A stretch of 64,000 bases of DNA from Gammaproteobacteria bacterium (lineage in GTDB: Bacteria; Pseudomonadota; Gammaproteobacteria; UBA4575), in contig JAPONM010000035.1 of assembly GCA_026713925.1 (NCBI GenBank), positions 124,001 through 188,000 on the forward strand, read 5' to 3'. How positions within the stretch are numbered: the first letter of the stretch is position 1; the number at the start of each line of letters is the position of its first letter. Below, one piece after another: positions 8,411 to 17,900 of this stretch. Position numbers and translations under genes: made by a program. The notes below the pieces were generated by a model that saw nothing but the letters and a program-made list of their open reading frames with translations, ran no database searches and was not told where the DNA came from.

Positions 8411-9763
8411 ATGCCCGAATCAGCCATACAAGCACAGAACCAGGCTTTAAAAGTCATTAGTGAAGCCCTGCAGACAGGAGCCATGCTGCGTGCAAAACGC
8501 ATGCTGAATTCTCTTCACCCAGCTGAAATTGCCAACCTGCTGGAAGCACTTCCCCATTCACAGCGCATTATCGTCTGGAACATGCTGGACCACGATGATG
8601 GTGAAATTCTACTGAATGTGGGGGAAGAGGTGCGCAGCGGTCTGATTAAACTCATGGACAGCGACGCCCTGATAGCTGCAACTGAAGGGCTGGAAATCGA
8701 TGATCTTGCCGATTTGCTTGTTGACTTGCCGGACACAGTCACTCAACAGGCACTTTCCAGCATGGATCATCAGGATCGACAACGGTTGGAAGCCGTGCTT
8801 TCCTACAATGAAAACACAGCTGGTGGCCTCATGAATACAGACATGGTAACCGTGCAACGTGATGTCACGCTTGATGTGGTGCTGCGCTACCTGCGGACTC
8901 GGGGAGCACTGCCTGATGGAACAGACTCACTCTTCGTTGTCAATCGTTATGATCATTACATTGGTGCATTGCCACTCTCGAAAGTGCTAACCAGTAAACC
9001 CACAAAACTGGTGCGGGATGTCCTGGATGACAACGTTCGAACATTTGAGGCAAACACGGAAGCTTCTGTGGTCGCAAAATCATTTGAAGACCTGGATCTG
9101 GTTTCTGCAGCCGTAGTAGACAAAAATAACAAGCTTATCGGCCGAATCACTGTTGATGATGTAGTGGATGTCATTCGCGAAGAAGCTGAACATTCCGTAT
9201 TCAGTATGGCAGGATTACCGGAAGAAGCAGATTTATTTGGCCCGGTTGTCGCTTCTGCTCAACGTCGCACGATCTGGCTAGGCGTAAATCTGTTGACGGC
9301 ATTCCTGGCGGCATGGGTCATCAGCCTCTTCCAGGTAACTTTGGAAAAGATTATTGTGCTGGCCATATTGATTCCGGTAGTAGCAAGTATGGGCGGCATA
9401 GCGGGAAGCCAGACATTAACGCTGGTCGTACGGGGTCTTGCCCTTGGTCAAATCGGACACAGTAATTCAAAATTGCTGTTATTCAAGGAGCTTGCCGTTG
9501 GCATATTAAATGGAATGACTTGGGCCATTATCGTCGCACTCGTCGTAGTCTTGTGGTTCAAAGACTTCAAGATGGGAGGTGTGATAGCAGCAGCAACAAT
9601 GGCGAACCTGGTTTGTGCTGCGCTTGCTGGTGTATCGATACCGGTGATTTTACGCAGCCTCAAGATTGACCCTGCACTGGCGGGTGGCGTTATCCTTACC
9701 ACCATCACGGATATCATCGGAATTTTTGCATTTCTTGGACTGGCAACATGGCTGCTTTTGTAG
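8411..9763 (+). CDS. mgtE: MgtE-type magnesium transporter
   Basis: Magnesium channel of the MgtE family: an N-terminal superhelical domain (about 1-130), two CBS domains that sense intracellular Mg (about 130-255) and a C-terminal five-helix membrane domain starting near TIWLGVNLLTAFLAAWVI. The conserved pore region shows PVVASMGGIAGSQTLTLVVRGLALG. I chose the ATG at 8411 (MPESAIQAQNQ), which gives 450 residues; an in-frame start at 8372 would add 13 residues (PCIVTVYRRPAK and its initiator). Genes of this family often follow ptsI in this synteny block. A terminator-like hairpin follows 60 bases downstream. Confidence 0.94.
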   Translation: MPESAIQAQNQALKVISEALQTGAMLRAKRMLNSLHPAEIANLLEALPHSQRIIVWNMLDHDDGEILLNVGEEVRSGLIKLMDSDALIAATEGLEIDDLADLLVDLPDTVTQQALSSMDHQDRQRLEAVLSYNENTAGGLMNTDMVTVQRDVTLDVVLRYLRTRGALPDGTDSLFVVNRYDHYIGALPLSKVLTSKPTKLVRDVLDDNVRTFEANTEASVVAKSFEDLDLVSAAVVDKNNKLIGRITVDDVVDVIREEAEHSVFSMAGLPEEADLFGPVVASAQRRTIWLGVNLLTAFLAAWVISLFQVTLEKIIVLAILIPVVASMGGIAGSQTLTLVVRGLALGQIGHSNSKLLLFKELAVGILNGMTWAIIVALVVVLWFKDFKMGGVIAAATMANLVCAALAGVSIPVILRSLKIDPALAGGVILTTITDIIGIFAFLGLATWLLL

Positions 9764-9825
9764 CAGCAGTTCCACTGGTTGCATTTCAATGTGCAGCGGA
9801 CATTCAGGATACTCTGAAGTACCAT

Positions 9826-9844
9826 GGCCACTGCCTGGCCTTTT
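9826..9844 (+). terminator. Rho-independent terminator after mgtE
   Basis: Inverted repeat GGCCA-CTGCC-TGGCC followed by TTTT, 62 bases after the mgtE stop and before the convergent dcd gene. The stem is only 5 bp but all G/C or A/T paired. It would end the long lpt-rpoN-pts-mgtE transcript. Confidence 0.55.
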
Positions 9845-9887
9845 AAACATACAGGCAAAACATAATACAGACCCAATTCGGCGTCAC

Positions 9888-10454
9888 TTAAGTCTTGGGC
9901 AATGTCACTCCTTGTTGACCCTGATATTTGCCACCTCGGTCCTTGTAAGAAATTTCACAGACTTCATCAGACTCAAAAAAAAGCATCTGTGCAATTCCTT
10001 CATTCGCATAAATCTTTGCTGGTAGCGGTGTGGAATTGGATATTTCAATGGTGACATGGCCCTCCCATTCAGGCTCCAGCGGGGTGACATTGATGATAAT
10101 TCCACAGCGGGCGTACGTGGACTTCCCTAGACATACAGTTAACACCGAACGCGGAATACGGAAGTATTCAACTGTTCTGGTCAGTACAAAAGAATTGGGA
10201 GGAATCACACACTCGTTTGCCTTGAGGTCAATAAAGCTGCCTTCATCGAAATGTTTCGGATCCACAATCACAGAATTTATATTGGTGAATATTTTGAACT
10301 CATCTGCACAACGGACATCATACCCGTAGCTTGACGTTCCATAAGAAACCAGGCGATCTTTACTACAGGTACGCACCTGACCCGCCTCAAAAGGCTCAAT
10401 CATGCCATGCTGTTTCACCATCTGGCGGATCCACCGGTCTGATTTAATTGCCAT
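9888..10454 (-). CDS. dcd: dCTP deaminase
   Basis: Deaminates dCTP to dUTP, the main route to dTMP precursors in Gram-negative bacteria. The 188-residue protein starts [22 protein letters not shown] and has the family motifs [13 protein letters not shown], the substrate site [31 protein letters not shown] (given here as a single region, residues about 110-140) and the C-terminal [13 protein letters not shown] loop. Length and motifs are those of the monofunctional enzyme of E. coli type. It is read toward mgtE and lies next to mrp on the same strand. Confidence 0.95.
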   Translation of the reverse strand: MAIKSDRWIRQMVKQHGMIEPFEAGQVRTCSKDRLVSYGTSSYGYDVRCADEFKIFTNINSVIVDPKHFDEGSFIDLKANECVIPPNSFVLTRTVEYFRIPRSVLTVCLGKSTYARCGIIINVTPLEPEWEGHVTIEISNSTPLPAKIYANEGIAQMLFFESDEVCEISYKDRGGKYQGQQGVTLPKT

Positions 10455-10582
10455 ACGGATTCAACTCAGGAAAAATATGATCAAGGGTCCTGCCTGTATA
10501 CAGTACTACTAATTCATCTTCACCGTATAACAGACTCCCGAAAGGATGCGTAGATAAGCCGTAACAAAATCACAAGGGGGGA

Positions 10583-11671
10583 TCAGGTATTCTGAATCAC
10601 GATTTTCGGAAACTTTGCTCTGTAGTCCTTGCTTTGAGCGGCTAGTTTTGCCGCTGCCTTGCGTGCAATTTCCCTGTAAATTTCGGCTATACGGCTGTCC
10701 GGCATCATTGCCACAGACGGGTTTCCTCCGTCAGCCTGTTCACGAATCCTAATATCAAGGGGCAAGGCACCCAGCATATCAACACCTGATTCTTCAGCCA
10801 TTCGCTCCCCTCCCCCTTTGCCAAAAATCGACTCTTCATGGCCACATTTACTGCATATGTGGATACTCATGTTTTCCACAACCCCCAGCACAGGCACCTC
10901 AACTTTTTCAAACATTTTTAACCCCTTACGCGCATCAAGCAAGGCAATATCCTGTGGAGTAGTCACGATAATAGCCCCGCTAACCGGTATCTTTTGCGCC
11001 AAGGTCAACTGTACATCCCCTGTACCAGGAGGCAGATCAACTACCAGATAATCAAGCCCACGCCAGCAGGTATCGTTCAGCAACTGTTCCAATGCCTGGG
11101 TCACCATTGGTCCCCGCCAGATCATGGGTGTTTCTTCATCAATCAAAAACCCGATCGACATGGCCTGCAATCCATGGGCCTCCATAGGTTCAAGGCTTTT
11201 CCCGTCACTCGACTTGGGCTGACCACTCACACCCAGCATGCGTGGTTGACTGGGTCCGTAAATATCTGCATCCAGCACCCCTACAGTTGCTCCTTCCATG
11301 GAAAGTGCCAAAGCAAGGTTGGCTGCAGTAGTAGACTTGCCTACACCTCCTTTACCAGAAGCCACGGCAATGATGTTTTTGATATCTTCAAGAGGCTTGA
11401 GGCTTTTTTGCACGGTATGCGCCTCGATCTGCCAGCTTACATCCGCCTGAACATTTTCAGCACCCGCATCCACAAGTTTTGCTTCGATCTGCTCGGCCAA
11501 ACCAGCTACAATCCCCTTCGCGGGATAGCCCAGCTTGACTGCAACATCAACTTTGCCAGATTCGGTCTCAATTTTTTTTACAGCATTGCTGGCAACAAGA
11601 TCCTTGCCAAGGTATGGATCCTGAATTTGTTTCAGCACGGCCTCCACCTGCTTATTTGTCAGCTGCACCAT
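10583..11671 (-). CDS. mrp: Mrp/ApbC iron-sulfur cluster carrier ATPase
   Basis: Mrp/NBP35-type P-loop protein that binds and transfers iron-sulfur clusters. It has an N-terminal MIP18/DUF59 domain (about 1-90), then the deviant Walker A GKGGVGKSTTAANLALAL (about 109-126), a switch region with DLPPGTGDVQLTL, and the cluster-binding CSKCGHEE near residue 275. At 362 residues it is full length. It lies back to back with metG, a very common pairing in Gammaproteobacteria. The many Fe-S proteins encoded in this window (DsrAB, DsrK, DsrO, DsrL, GltBD, Nth) are plausible clients, but that is inference. Confidence 0.95.
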   Translation of the reverse strand: MVQLTNKQVEAVLKQIQDPYLGKDLVASNAVKKIETESGKVDVAVKLGYPAKGIVAGLAEQIEAKLVDAGAENVQADVSWQIEAHTVQKSLKPLEDIKNIIAVASGKGGVGKSTTAANLALALSMEGATVGVLDADIYGPSQPRMLGVSGQPKSSDGKSLEPMEAHGLQAMSIGFLIDEETPMIWRGPMVTQALEQLLNDTCWRGLDYLVVDLPPGTGDVQLTLAQKIPVSGAIIVTTPQDIALLDARKGLKMFEKVEVPVLGVVENMSIHICSKCGHEESIFGKGGGERMAEESGVDMLGALPLDIRIREQADGGNPSVAMMPDSRIAEIYREIARKAAAKLAAQSKDYRAKFPKIVIQNT

Positions 11672-11838
11672 TCTTTGATTCTCCTGAAATATTTGGGTCT
11701 AGCATAAAGGGGAACTTACTATACCACGCGCAGCATGGTAGCAAAGATCCCTGTAGCAATAGCCTTAAATTGCAAAAAAACAGTGGCAATTTCTTCAAAC
11801 TGCTAATAAGGTGAAATCGCAAAACAGACCACATCATT

Positions 11839-13866
11839 ATGCCCGGCCCAAAACGCAAGATCCTTGTCACCAGTGCACTGCCTTATGCCAACGGGCCTAT
11901 ACATATCGGGCATTTGGTCGAGTACATCCAAACTGATATCTGGGTGCGATTCCAGAAGATGTGCGGGCACGATTGTATATACATATGTGCAGACGACGCC
12001 CACGGCACACCGATTATGCTCAAGGCACAACAGGAAGGTATCACGCCGGAACAACTGATTTCACAAGTTGGCTCAGAACATGAGAAAGATTTTTCTGACT
12101 TCCATATTCAGTTTGATAATTACCACTCTACTCACTCGGAAGAAAACAGGGCTCATGCCACCAAAATATATGAACGTCTGAGAGATAATGGGCACATCAC
12201 AACTAAAATGGTTGTAGACCTGTATGACCCGCAGGACAAAGTGTTCCTGCCTGATCGTTTCGTCAAGGGCGAATGCCCAAAATGTTACGCAAAAGACCAA
12301 TACGGGGATAACTGTGAAGTCTGTGGAAACACGTACACTCCGGCAGACTTAATCAATCCCTACTCATCTGTGAGCGGCGCAACACCAATAAAGAAAGAAA
12401 ACCTGCATTATTTCTTTACGCTGAATGACTTCAAAGATATGTTGCATGAATGGATTGAGAGCACGTCATTGCAACCAGAAATTACCAATAAGCTGCAAGA
12501 GTGGTTTAATGCGGGTCTCAGAGACTGGGATATCTCCCGTGACGCTCCATATTTTGGTTTTGAAATTCCCGATGCGCCGGGCAAGTACTTTTATGTGTGG
12601 CTCGATGCACCTGTAGGGTATATGGCAAGCCTGCAGCAATATTGTGACCGGACCGGAAAAGAATTTGACGCGTACTGGAAGGTTGGCAGCGATCACGAAG
12701 TACACCATTTTATTGGCAAGGATATTGCGTACTTCCATATGCTCTTTTGGCCTGCCATGCTGCATGGGGCGAACTACCGGACCCCTACTGCAGTGTATTG
12801 TCACGGGTTCCTGACAGTTGATGGACAAAAAATGTCCAAATCACGAGGCACATTTATCAAGGCGCGCACCTATCTTGATTATCTAAACCCGGAATATCTA
12901 CGCTACTACTTTGCAGCAAAGCTGGGACCCGATGTAAGTGACATCGACCTCAGCCTGAATGATTTCCGGCAGCGCGTAAACAGTGATGTGGTTGGCAAAC
13001 TTGTAAACATTGCCAGCCGCTGCTCAGGCTTTATCCAAAAGCATTTTGAGGGAAGACTCACATCAGATTTTATCGCAGGAAGCCAGCAAATATTTGACGA
13101 GGCTGTCAGTACAAACGAGCACATAAAACAGCTTTATGAGTCCCGTCATTACTCGCAAGCCATGCGTGCCATCATGAACCACGCTGATGCGACCAACCAG
13201 GTGATCGATGCCCACAAGCCATGGGACCTAGCTAAAAGCGAAGCCAAAATGGAACAGGTACAGCAGGTATGCAGTTTTGGCCTGAATATGTATCGCCTGC
13301 TGATAGGCTATTTAAAACCAGTCATGCCAGAGCTTGCAGAGAAATCGGAAGCTTTTCTTAATACTGAAACCTGCTGGAATGATCTGGCCTCAGGAAAGCC
13401 TTTGCCCGAAGGACACAGGATCAAGATTTTTAAACCCCTGATTACACGTATCGAACAACAGCGAATTGAAAAAATGATAGAAGATTCCAAACAGGATGAG
13501 ATAACCAGCATATCGGACCCAATCATGGATGAAGTTATTTTTGACGATTTTGCTAAGCTGGATTTCAGGATTGCAAAAATTATTCAGGCAGAACATGTTG
13601 AGGGGGCAGACAAGCTGCTGAAACTGACACTAGACCTGGGTGAACCCACTGGAAACATACAGCGTACCGTATTTGCAGGAATCAAGTCTGCCTATGCCCC
13701 CGATGAAATTGAGGGGCGATTAACCGTGGTGGTAGCTAATCTGGCACCACGCAAAATGCGTTTCGGTACCTCAGAGGGGATGGTGCTGGCAGCAGGTCCC
13801 GGTGGAAAAGATATATTCCTGTTGCAACCTGACAGCGGTGCCACACCTGGCATGCGTGTAAAATAA
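11839..13866 (+). CDS. metG: Methionyl-tRNA synthetase
   Basis: Class I aminoacyl-tRNA synthetase charging tRNA-Met. The HIGH-type motif is in [14 protein letters not shown], the zinc knuckle is CPKC...CEVC (about 150-170), and the KMSKS motif is at about 330-334 ([11 protein letters not shown]). The C-terminal 110 residues form the dimerising, OB-fold tRNA-binding domain ([20 protein letters not shown]). The 675-residue length is that of the E. coli-like dimeric enzyme. It is divergent from mrp; the gene after it begins eight bases past the stop. Confidence 0.97.
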   Translation: MPGPKRKILVTSALPYANGPIHIGHLVEYIQTDIWVRFQKMCGHDCIYICADDAHGTPIMLKAQQEGITPEQLISQVGSEHEKDFSDFHIQFDNYHSTHSEENRAHATKIYERLRDNGHITTKMVVDLYDPQDKVFLPDRFVKGECPKCYAKDQYGDNCEVCGNTYTPADLINPYSSVSGATPIKKENLHYFFTLNDFKDMLHEWIESTSLQPEITNKLQEWFNAGLRDWDISRDAPYFGFEIPDAPGKYFYVWLDAPVGYMASLQQYCDRTGKEFDAYWKVGSDHEVHHFIGKDIAYFHMLFWPAMLHGANYRTPTAVYCHGFLTVDGQKMSKSRGTFIKARTYLDYLNPEYLRYYFAAKLGPDVSDIDLSLNDFRQRVNSDVVGKLVNIASRCSGFIQKHFEGRLTSDFIAGSQQIFDEAVSTNEHIKQLYESRHYSQAMRAIMNHADATNQVIDAHKPWDLAKSEAKMEQVQQVCSFGLNMYRLLIGYLKPVMPELAEKSEAFLNTETCWNDLASGKPLPEGHRIKIFKPLITRIEQQRIEKMIEDSKQDEITSISDPIMDEVIFDDFAKLDFRIAKIIQAEHVEGADKLLKLTLDLGEPTGNIQRTVFAGIKSAYAPDEIEGRLTVVVANLAPRKMRFGTSEGMVLAAGPGGKDIFLLQPDSGATPGMRVK

Positions 13867-13873
13867 TTCACCT

Positions 13874-14347
13874 GTGCAAAACACTGATACCGGCATCCCG
13901 ACTGGCAAATATATTGCAAGAATTGATGAACAACGCTGTATTGGTTGTACCTTATGCATCAAGGCCTGCCCATTCGATGCAATCGTGGGTGCGCCAAGGC
14001 ATGTACACACCGTCATTAACCGCAATTGCACCGGTTGCAAACTGTGTCTATCCCCATGTCCTGTAAATTGTATAGAACTGGAAACAAATACCCGGTTTCA
14101 GCTAATTTGCCAAACCCTTTCCCCAAGCAAGCAACGGAAATTAAAAGAAAATTTTGCCGTATTCTCGCGTGAAAACAAAAAACGGCGCATGCAAAGAATC
14201 GGGCGCATCCAGAAAGAAAAGCAGGAACTATTCGAACGCAGGAAAAAAGAAATTTCAACCAACAAACAGACTTTAATTCAAAATAATGAACAAGGAAAAA
14301 TGTACGGAAATATTTCATCGCCTGAGGAAGGCAAATCCCCGCCCTAG
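13874..14347 (+). CDS. RnfB-like ferredoxin without membrane anchor
   Basis: A 157-residue protein with two [4Fe-4S] ferredoxin motifs, [12 protein letters not shown] (about 23-34) and [12 protein letters not shown] (about 53-64), arranged as in the RnfB/RsxB subunit of the Rnf electron transport complex. The N-terminal membrane helix and the Cys-rich domain of full RnfB are missing. The last 60 residues are a basic, probably coiled-coil tail ([25 protein letters not shown]). It starts with GTG just after metG and overlaps nth by 62 bases. Other rnf genes are not in the window, although rnf and nth are often neighbours, so this may be the remnant of an Rnf operon or a stand-alone ferredoxin. 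Confidence 0.8.
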   Translation: MQNTDTGIPTGKYIARIDEQRCIGCTLCIKACPFDAIVGAPRHVHTVINRNCTGCKLCLSPCPVNCIELETNTRFQLICQTLSPSKQRKLKENFAVFSRENKKRRMQRIGRIQKEKQELFERRKKEISTNKQTLIQNNEQGKMYGNISSPEEGKSPP

Positions 14348-14924
14348 GACAGAACTCGTACATGAATCAGATTTCGAGCTTTTAGTCTCAGTCATACTTT
14401 CTGCCCAAGCTACAGATGTAAGCGTAAACAAGGCAACGAAAGAGCTTTTCAAAGTAGCCAATACCCCGAGGAAAATGCTAGCACTGGGAGAAAAAAAACT
14501 GAAAACCCACATCAAGTCAATCGGTTTGTATAACAGCAAAGCTGAAAATATCATCAAAACTTGCCACATTCTGGACGAGAAATACGGAAGCCGCATCCCG
14601 CAAAATCGCGAAGCCTTGCAGACGTTACCGGGTGTCGGCAGAAAAACGGCAAACGTAGTACTTAACAATGCATTCAACCAGCCCACCATTGCGGTTGATA
14701 CACATATTTTCCGGGTTGCTAACCGGACAGGAATTGCACCGGGGAAAAATGTTCTTGCCGTAGAACTGAAACTCGAAGAATGCGTACCGGAAAAGTTTAA
14801 ACTACATGCACATCACTGGTTGATCCTACTGGGACGGTATATTTGCATGGCACGCAAGCCAAAATGCTATGAATGTCCGATTTTGGATCTGTGCGAGTAC
14901 AGCGAAAAGAACGTAACCCAATAG
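14286..14924 (+). CDS. nth: Endonuclease III
   Basis: DNA glycosylase/AP lyase that removes oxidised pyrimidines. At 212 residues it aligns residue for residue with the E. coli enzyme: helix-hairpin-helix [12 protein letters not shown] with catalytic Lys120, catalytic Asp138 in [11 protein letters not shown], and [4Fe-4S] ligands Cys187, Cys194, Cys197 and Cys203. The ATG at 14286 lies inside the end of the preceding ferredoxin-like gene, so translation is probably coupled. Confidence 0.96.
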   Translation: MNKEKCTEIFHRLRKANPRPRTELVHESDFELLVSVILSAQATDVSVNKATKELFKVANTPRKMLALGEKKLKTHIKSIGLYNSKAENIIKTCHILDEKYGSRIPQNREALQTLPGVGRKTANVVLNNAFNQPTIAVDTHIFRVANRTGIAPGKNVLAVELKLEECVPEKFKLHAHHWLILLGRYICMARKPKCYECPILDLCEYSEKNVTQ

Positions 14925-14951
14925 AAAAGAGCAGTATTCAAGGAGGCTCCC

Positions 14952-15602
14952 ATGTCAGGATTCGTTATAACCATTAACTCATTACAAGATATTCTGGACA
15001 GGTTTCGCATATTTGATTTCTTAGGACCCCTTGCCCTGCGGCTGTATCTGGCACCTGTATTTATAGCTGTTGGCCTGCATAAATTCATGCATCTGGAAGA
15101 TATTGCAAACTGGTTCGGAAACCCGGACTGGGGACTTGGCTTGCCAGTCCCCATGCTCATGGCCATACTTGCTGCATCTGCAGAACTGTTCGGGGGCATC
15201 GCTTTGTTGTTCGGAGTAGCTGTACGCTGGTTAGCAATTCCCCTCATGATTACCATGCTTGTAGCAGCATTTGCAGTGCATTGGGACAAAGGCTGGTTTG
15301 CAGTAGCACCAGGCAACCCTGCAACCAGCACGGCAAAACCACTAGCATCAATAGGCATCCCTGCAGCAAAACACAGCTTGGAAAACAGTATAGAAGTCAG
15401 CAAGCGTCTGGACGCAGCCAAATCATTGCTGAAAAGGCATGGAAACTATAGCTGGCTGACGGAAAAGGGAAACTTTGTAGTACTTAATAACGGCATTGAA
15501 TTTTCGGCCACCTATTTTATTATGTTACTGGTGCTGTTTTTCACGGGTCCCGGAAAATATCTGAGTATTGACTACTGGATTGCCAGACATTTTAGAAAAT
15601 GA
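14952..15602 (+). CDS. HvfX-type DoxX membrane protein
   Basis: A 216-residue membrane protein of the DoxX family with four predicted helices. It resembles the HvfX partner of the Hvf/bufferin system for copper-binding modified peptides: LRLYLAPVFIAVGLHKFMHL, WFGNPDWGLGLPVP, VHWDKGWFAVA, and HGNYSWLTEKGNFVVLNNG before the last helix. The roughly 70-residue loop between helices three and four is normal for HvfX and absent from plain DoxX. It begins after AAGGAGGCTCCC, a strong ribosome binding site, and is followed by the MNIO and DUF2063 partners. Its exact role is not established. Confidence 0.82.
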   Translation: MSGFVITINSLQDILDRFRIFDFLGPLALRLYLAPVFIAVGLHKFMHLEDIANWFGNPDWGLGLPVPMLMAILAASAELFGGIALLFGVAVRWLAIPLMITMLVAAFAVHWDKGWFAVAPGNPATSTAKPLASIGIPAAKHSLENSIEVSKRLDAAKSLLKRHGNYSWLTEKGNFVVLNNGIEFSATYFIMLLVLFFTGPGKYLSIDYWIARHFRK

Positions 15603-15668
15603 CGAGTGATTTTTCACAGGTTAATTCCCGCATGTGAGATGCCTGCAAAACCAGAGAAATAGCAGTAT

Positions 15669-16547
15669 ATGAACACTAATATTCAAAATACCCATTCTAT
15701 AACAGGCTCGGGTCTCGGTCTGCGGCGTAATCTTCTCAACGAACTGGAAAACAGCTTTCCTGAAGATGTTGACTTTATGGAAGTCGCACCAGAAAACTGG
15801 ATCGGAATTGGAGGAAAACTGGGTAAACGATTTCGTGCCTTTACCGAAAAAATTCCATTTGTGATTCACGGACTGTCCCTGTCAATCGGCAGCCCGGCTC
15901 CACTGGACGAATCACTTGTACGTGACATCAAGAGTTTTATGCGTGCACACAACATCCGTTGTTACAGTGAACACCTGAGCTATTGCTCGGATAACGGCCA
16001 TCTGTACGACTTGATGCCAATCCCATTTACTGAAGAAGCCGTGCACTATGTTGCCGAAAGGATCCGACGAGTACAGGAAATTCTGGGACAAAAAATAGCT
16101 GTGGAAAATGTGTCATATTACGCTGCACCCGGCAAGGAAATGAATGAAATCAGTTTCATCAATTCCGTGCTCGAAGAAGCGGATTGTGATCTGCTTCTGG
16201 ATGTAAACAATATCTATGTCAATTCTGTCAATCACCGTTATGACCCTGTTGAATTTCTGCGTGCCTTACCTAGCAAGCGCATCGCGTATTGCCATGTTGC
16301 TGGCCATTACAATGAGGCAGAAGATTTGCTCGTTGACACACATGGAGCGGATGTGATTGATCCAGTCTGGCATTTATTGCACAAAGCCTATGAACTGTTC
16401 GGTGTGTTTCCGACCCTGCTTGAGCGCGATTTCAATATTCCTCCCCTAGAGAATCTGTTACAGGAAGTGCAAACCATTCGCAAGCTTCAGGGAAAATGCA
16501 ACGCACTACCAGCGTCGCCATGCAAGCAGGCTGATTCAAATCAGTAA
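15669..16547 (+). CDS. MNIO-type peptide maturase (DUF692, HvfB/BufB)
   Basis: This 292-residue DUF692 protein belongs to the multinuclear non-haem iron oxidases that convert cysteines of a precursor peptide to oxazolone/thioamide copper ligands. Iron-ligand regions of the TIM barrel are visible: VIHGLSLSIGS (near 58-68), CYSEHLSY (near 98-105), VENVSYY (near 145), DVNNIYVN (near 178-185), HVAGHYNEAEDLLVDTHG (near 208-225) and LLERDFNIPP (near 255). Its stop codon overlaps the start of the DUF2063 gene. Family function is known from bufferin and methanobactin studies. No precursor peptide gene is visible near it. Confidence 0.88.
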   Translation: MNTNIQNTHSITGSGLGLRRNLLNELENSFPEDVDFMEVAPENWIGIGGKLGKRFRAFTEKIPFVIHGLSLSIGSPAPLDESLVRDIKSFMRAHNIRCYSEHLSYCSDNGHLYDLMPIPFTEEAVHYVAERIRRVQEILGQKIAVENVSYYAAPGKEMNEISFINSVLEEADCDLLLDVNNIYVNSVNHRYDPVEFLRALPSKRIAYCHVAGHYNEAEDLLVDTHGADVIDPVWHLLHKAYELFGVFPTLLERDFNIPPLENLLQEVQTIRKLQGKCNALPASPCKQADSNQ

Positions 16548-17335
16548 TGTCTTCAGAAATCCCCGAATTCAAAAAAGTTCAGTACGGGTTTACCGCCCAT
16601 TTGAGGGATCCGGACCACATTAGTGCGCCAGACGACATCGAAGATCGCCGCATGGAAATTTATCGTGGTCTTCTCTACCGCAATATACAGAATTTCATTT
16701 CCAGCGCATTCCCTGTGCTTCGCAAACTGTACAATGAAGATGACTGGCATAGGATGGTACGGCATTTTTTTGCCAATCATGAGTCCACATCACCCTATTT
16801 CAGGGATATTTCCCGGGAATTTCTTGATTACTTGCAAAATGAACGGGAACCTCAACCTGAAGATCCGGCCTTTATCAATGAACTGGCCTACTACGAATGG
16901 ATTGAGATCTACTTGACCCATGCAGACATCGAGCCTGATATGTCGAATATAGATCCTGATGGGGATCTAATGCAAGGCAGACCAGTCCTGTCACCCCTTA
17001 CAGATTTACGTGGCTACAACTTCCCGGTACACAAAATCAAGCCTGACTTTCAGCCCGAACAAGCAGGCAGACAGCCTATTTTCCTGATGGTCTACAGAGA
17101 CTCACAGTACAAAATTGGCTTCATGGAGCTGAATCCCCTTACAGCATCACTGGTAGAGCAGATTAAAGTTGATAGTTTGAAAACAGGCAGACAACTGCTC
17201 AAAGAGATTGCTGAAACGTTGCAACACCCAGATCCAGATGCTGTGTACAGAGGTGGAGAACAGGCCTTGAAGCAGCTTCGTGCCAAAGATATTTTACTCG
17301 GTACGAAGCTTCAAAAAAGTGATTCACTTTCTTGA
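16547..17335 (+). CDS. DUF2063 partner protein (HvfC/BufC)
   Basis: A 262-residue protein with an N-terminal DUF2063 domain (YGFTAHLRDPDH...YRGLLYRNIQNFISSAFPVLRKL) followed by a C-terminal domain also seen in HvfC. In related systems it is the obligate partner of the MNIO enzyme and is thought to bind the precursor peptide. The start overlaps the MNIO stop by one base, which indicates coupled expression in equal amounts. The 3' end overlaps the convergent adenosyltransferase gene by 12 bases. Confidence 0.85.
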   Translation: MSSEIPEFKKVQYGFTAHLRDPDHISAPDDIEDRRMEIYRGLLYRNIQNFISSAFPVLRKLYNEDDWHRMVRHFFANHESTSPYFRDISREFLDYLQNEREPQPEDPAFINELAYYEWIEIYLTHADIEPDMSNIDPDGDLMQGRPVLSPLTDLRGYNFPVHKIKPDFQPEQAGRQPIFLMVYRDSQYKIGFMELNPLTASLVEQIKVDSLKTGRQLLKEIAETLQHPDPDAVYRGGEQALKQLRAKDILLGTKLQKSDSLS

Positions 17336-17881
17336 CTGACTTTCGCTAGACCAGAGCATCTCTGGATGGCCTGAATGTCTGGACAAAATTCTGCATGTCA
17401 CAAACAGAAAATCTGACAACCGGTTCAGGTAAACCTGAATTTCCGGGTTAACAGCCTGATGTTGACTTAAGTTCACTACACTCCGTTCTGCCCGCCTGCA
17501 TACAGCGCGTGCCAGATGACAGATTGAAGCTGCATCCCCGCCATTCGGCAAAATGAATTTTTTCAGCACCGGTAGGCTTTGACTGAAACTGTCCACCTGT
17601 TGCTCTAAACTCGTCACCATGTCGGCATGAATAAGTTCAAGATTAGGATTGCTCAACTCTGCACCCAAGTTAAACAGCTGGTGCTGAATTTCGATTAGAA
17701 TGTTCTTTACATCACCTGCCACATCATGCGCAAGTATCATACCGATAACAGAATTCAGTTCATCAACATCCCCGATTGCCTGAATTTCCGGGCAATCCTT
17801 ACGCACACGCCTGCCTCCAGATAAACCTGTTTTGCCCTGATCCCCGGTTCTGGTATAAATTCTGGCGGCATGGTCAGGCAT
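17324..17881 (-). CDS. PduO-type cob(I)alamin adenosyltransferase
   Basis: Converts cob(I)alamin and ATP to adenosylcobalamin. The 185-residue protein has the PduO/MMAB motifs: an N-terminal ATP-binding RIYTRTGDQGKTGLSGGRR, DVDELNSVIGM, and the C-terminal helix bundle with RAVCRRAERSVVNL and YLNRLSDFLFVTCR. It lies 19 bases downstream of the BtuB-like gene on the same strand, forming a small cobalamin uptake and activation unit. No AdoCbl-dependent enzyme is visible in the window; the ribonucleotide reductase here is class I. Confidence 0.93.
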   Translation of the reverse strand: MPDHAARIYTRTGDQGKTGLSGGRRVRKDCPEIQAIGDVDELNSVIGMILAHDVAGDVKNILIEIQHQLFNLGAELSNPNLELIHADMVTSLEQQVDSFSQSLPVLKKFILPNGGDAASICHLARAVCRRAERSVVNLSQHQAVNPEIQVYLNRLSDFLFVTCRILSRHSGHPEMLWSSESQSRK

Positions 17882-17900
17882 GTCCGATCACCTGGTAATT

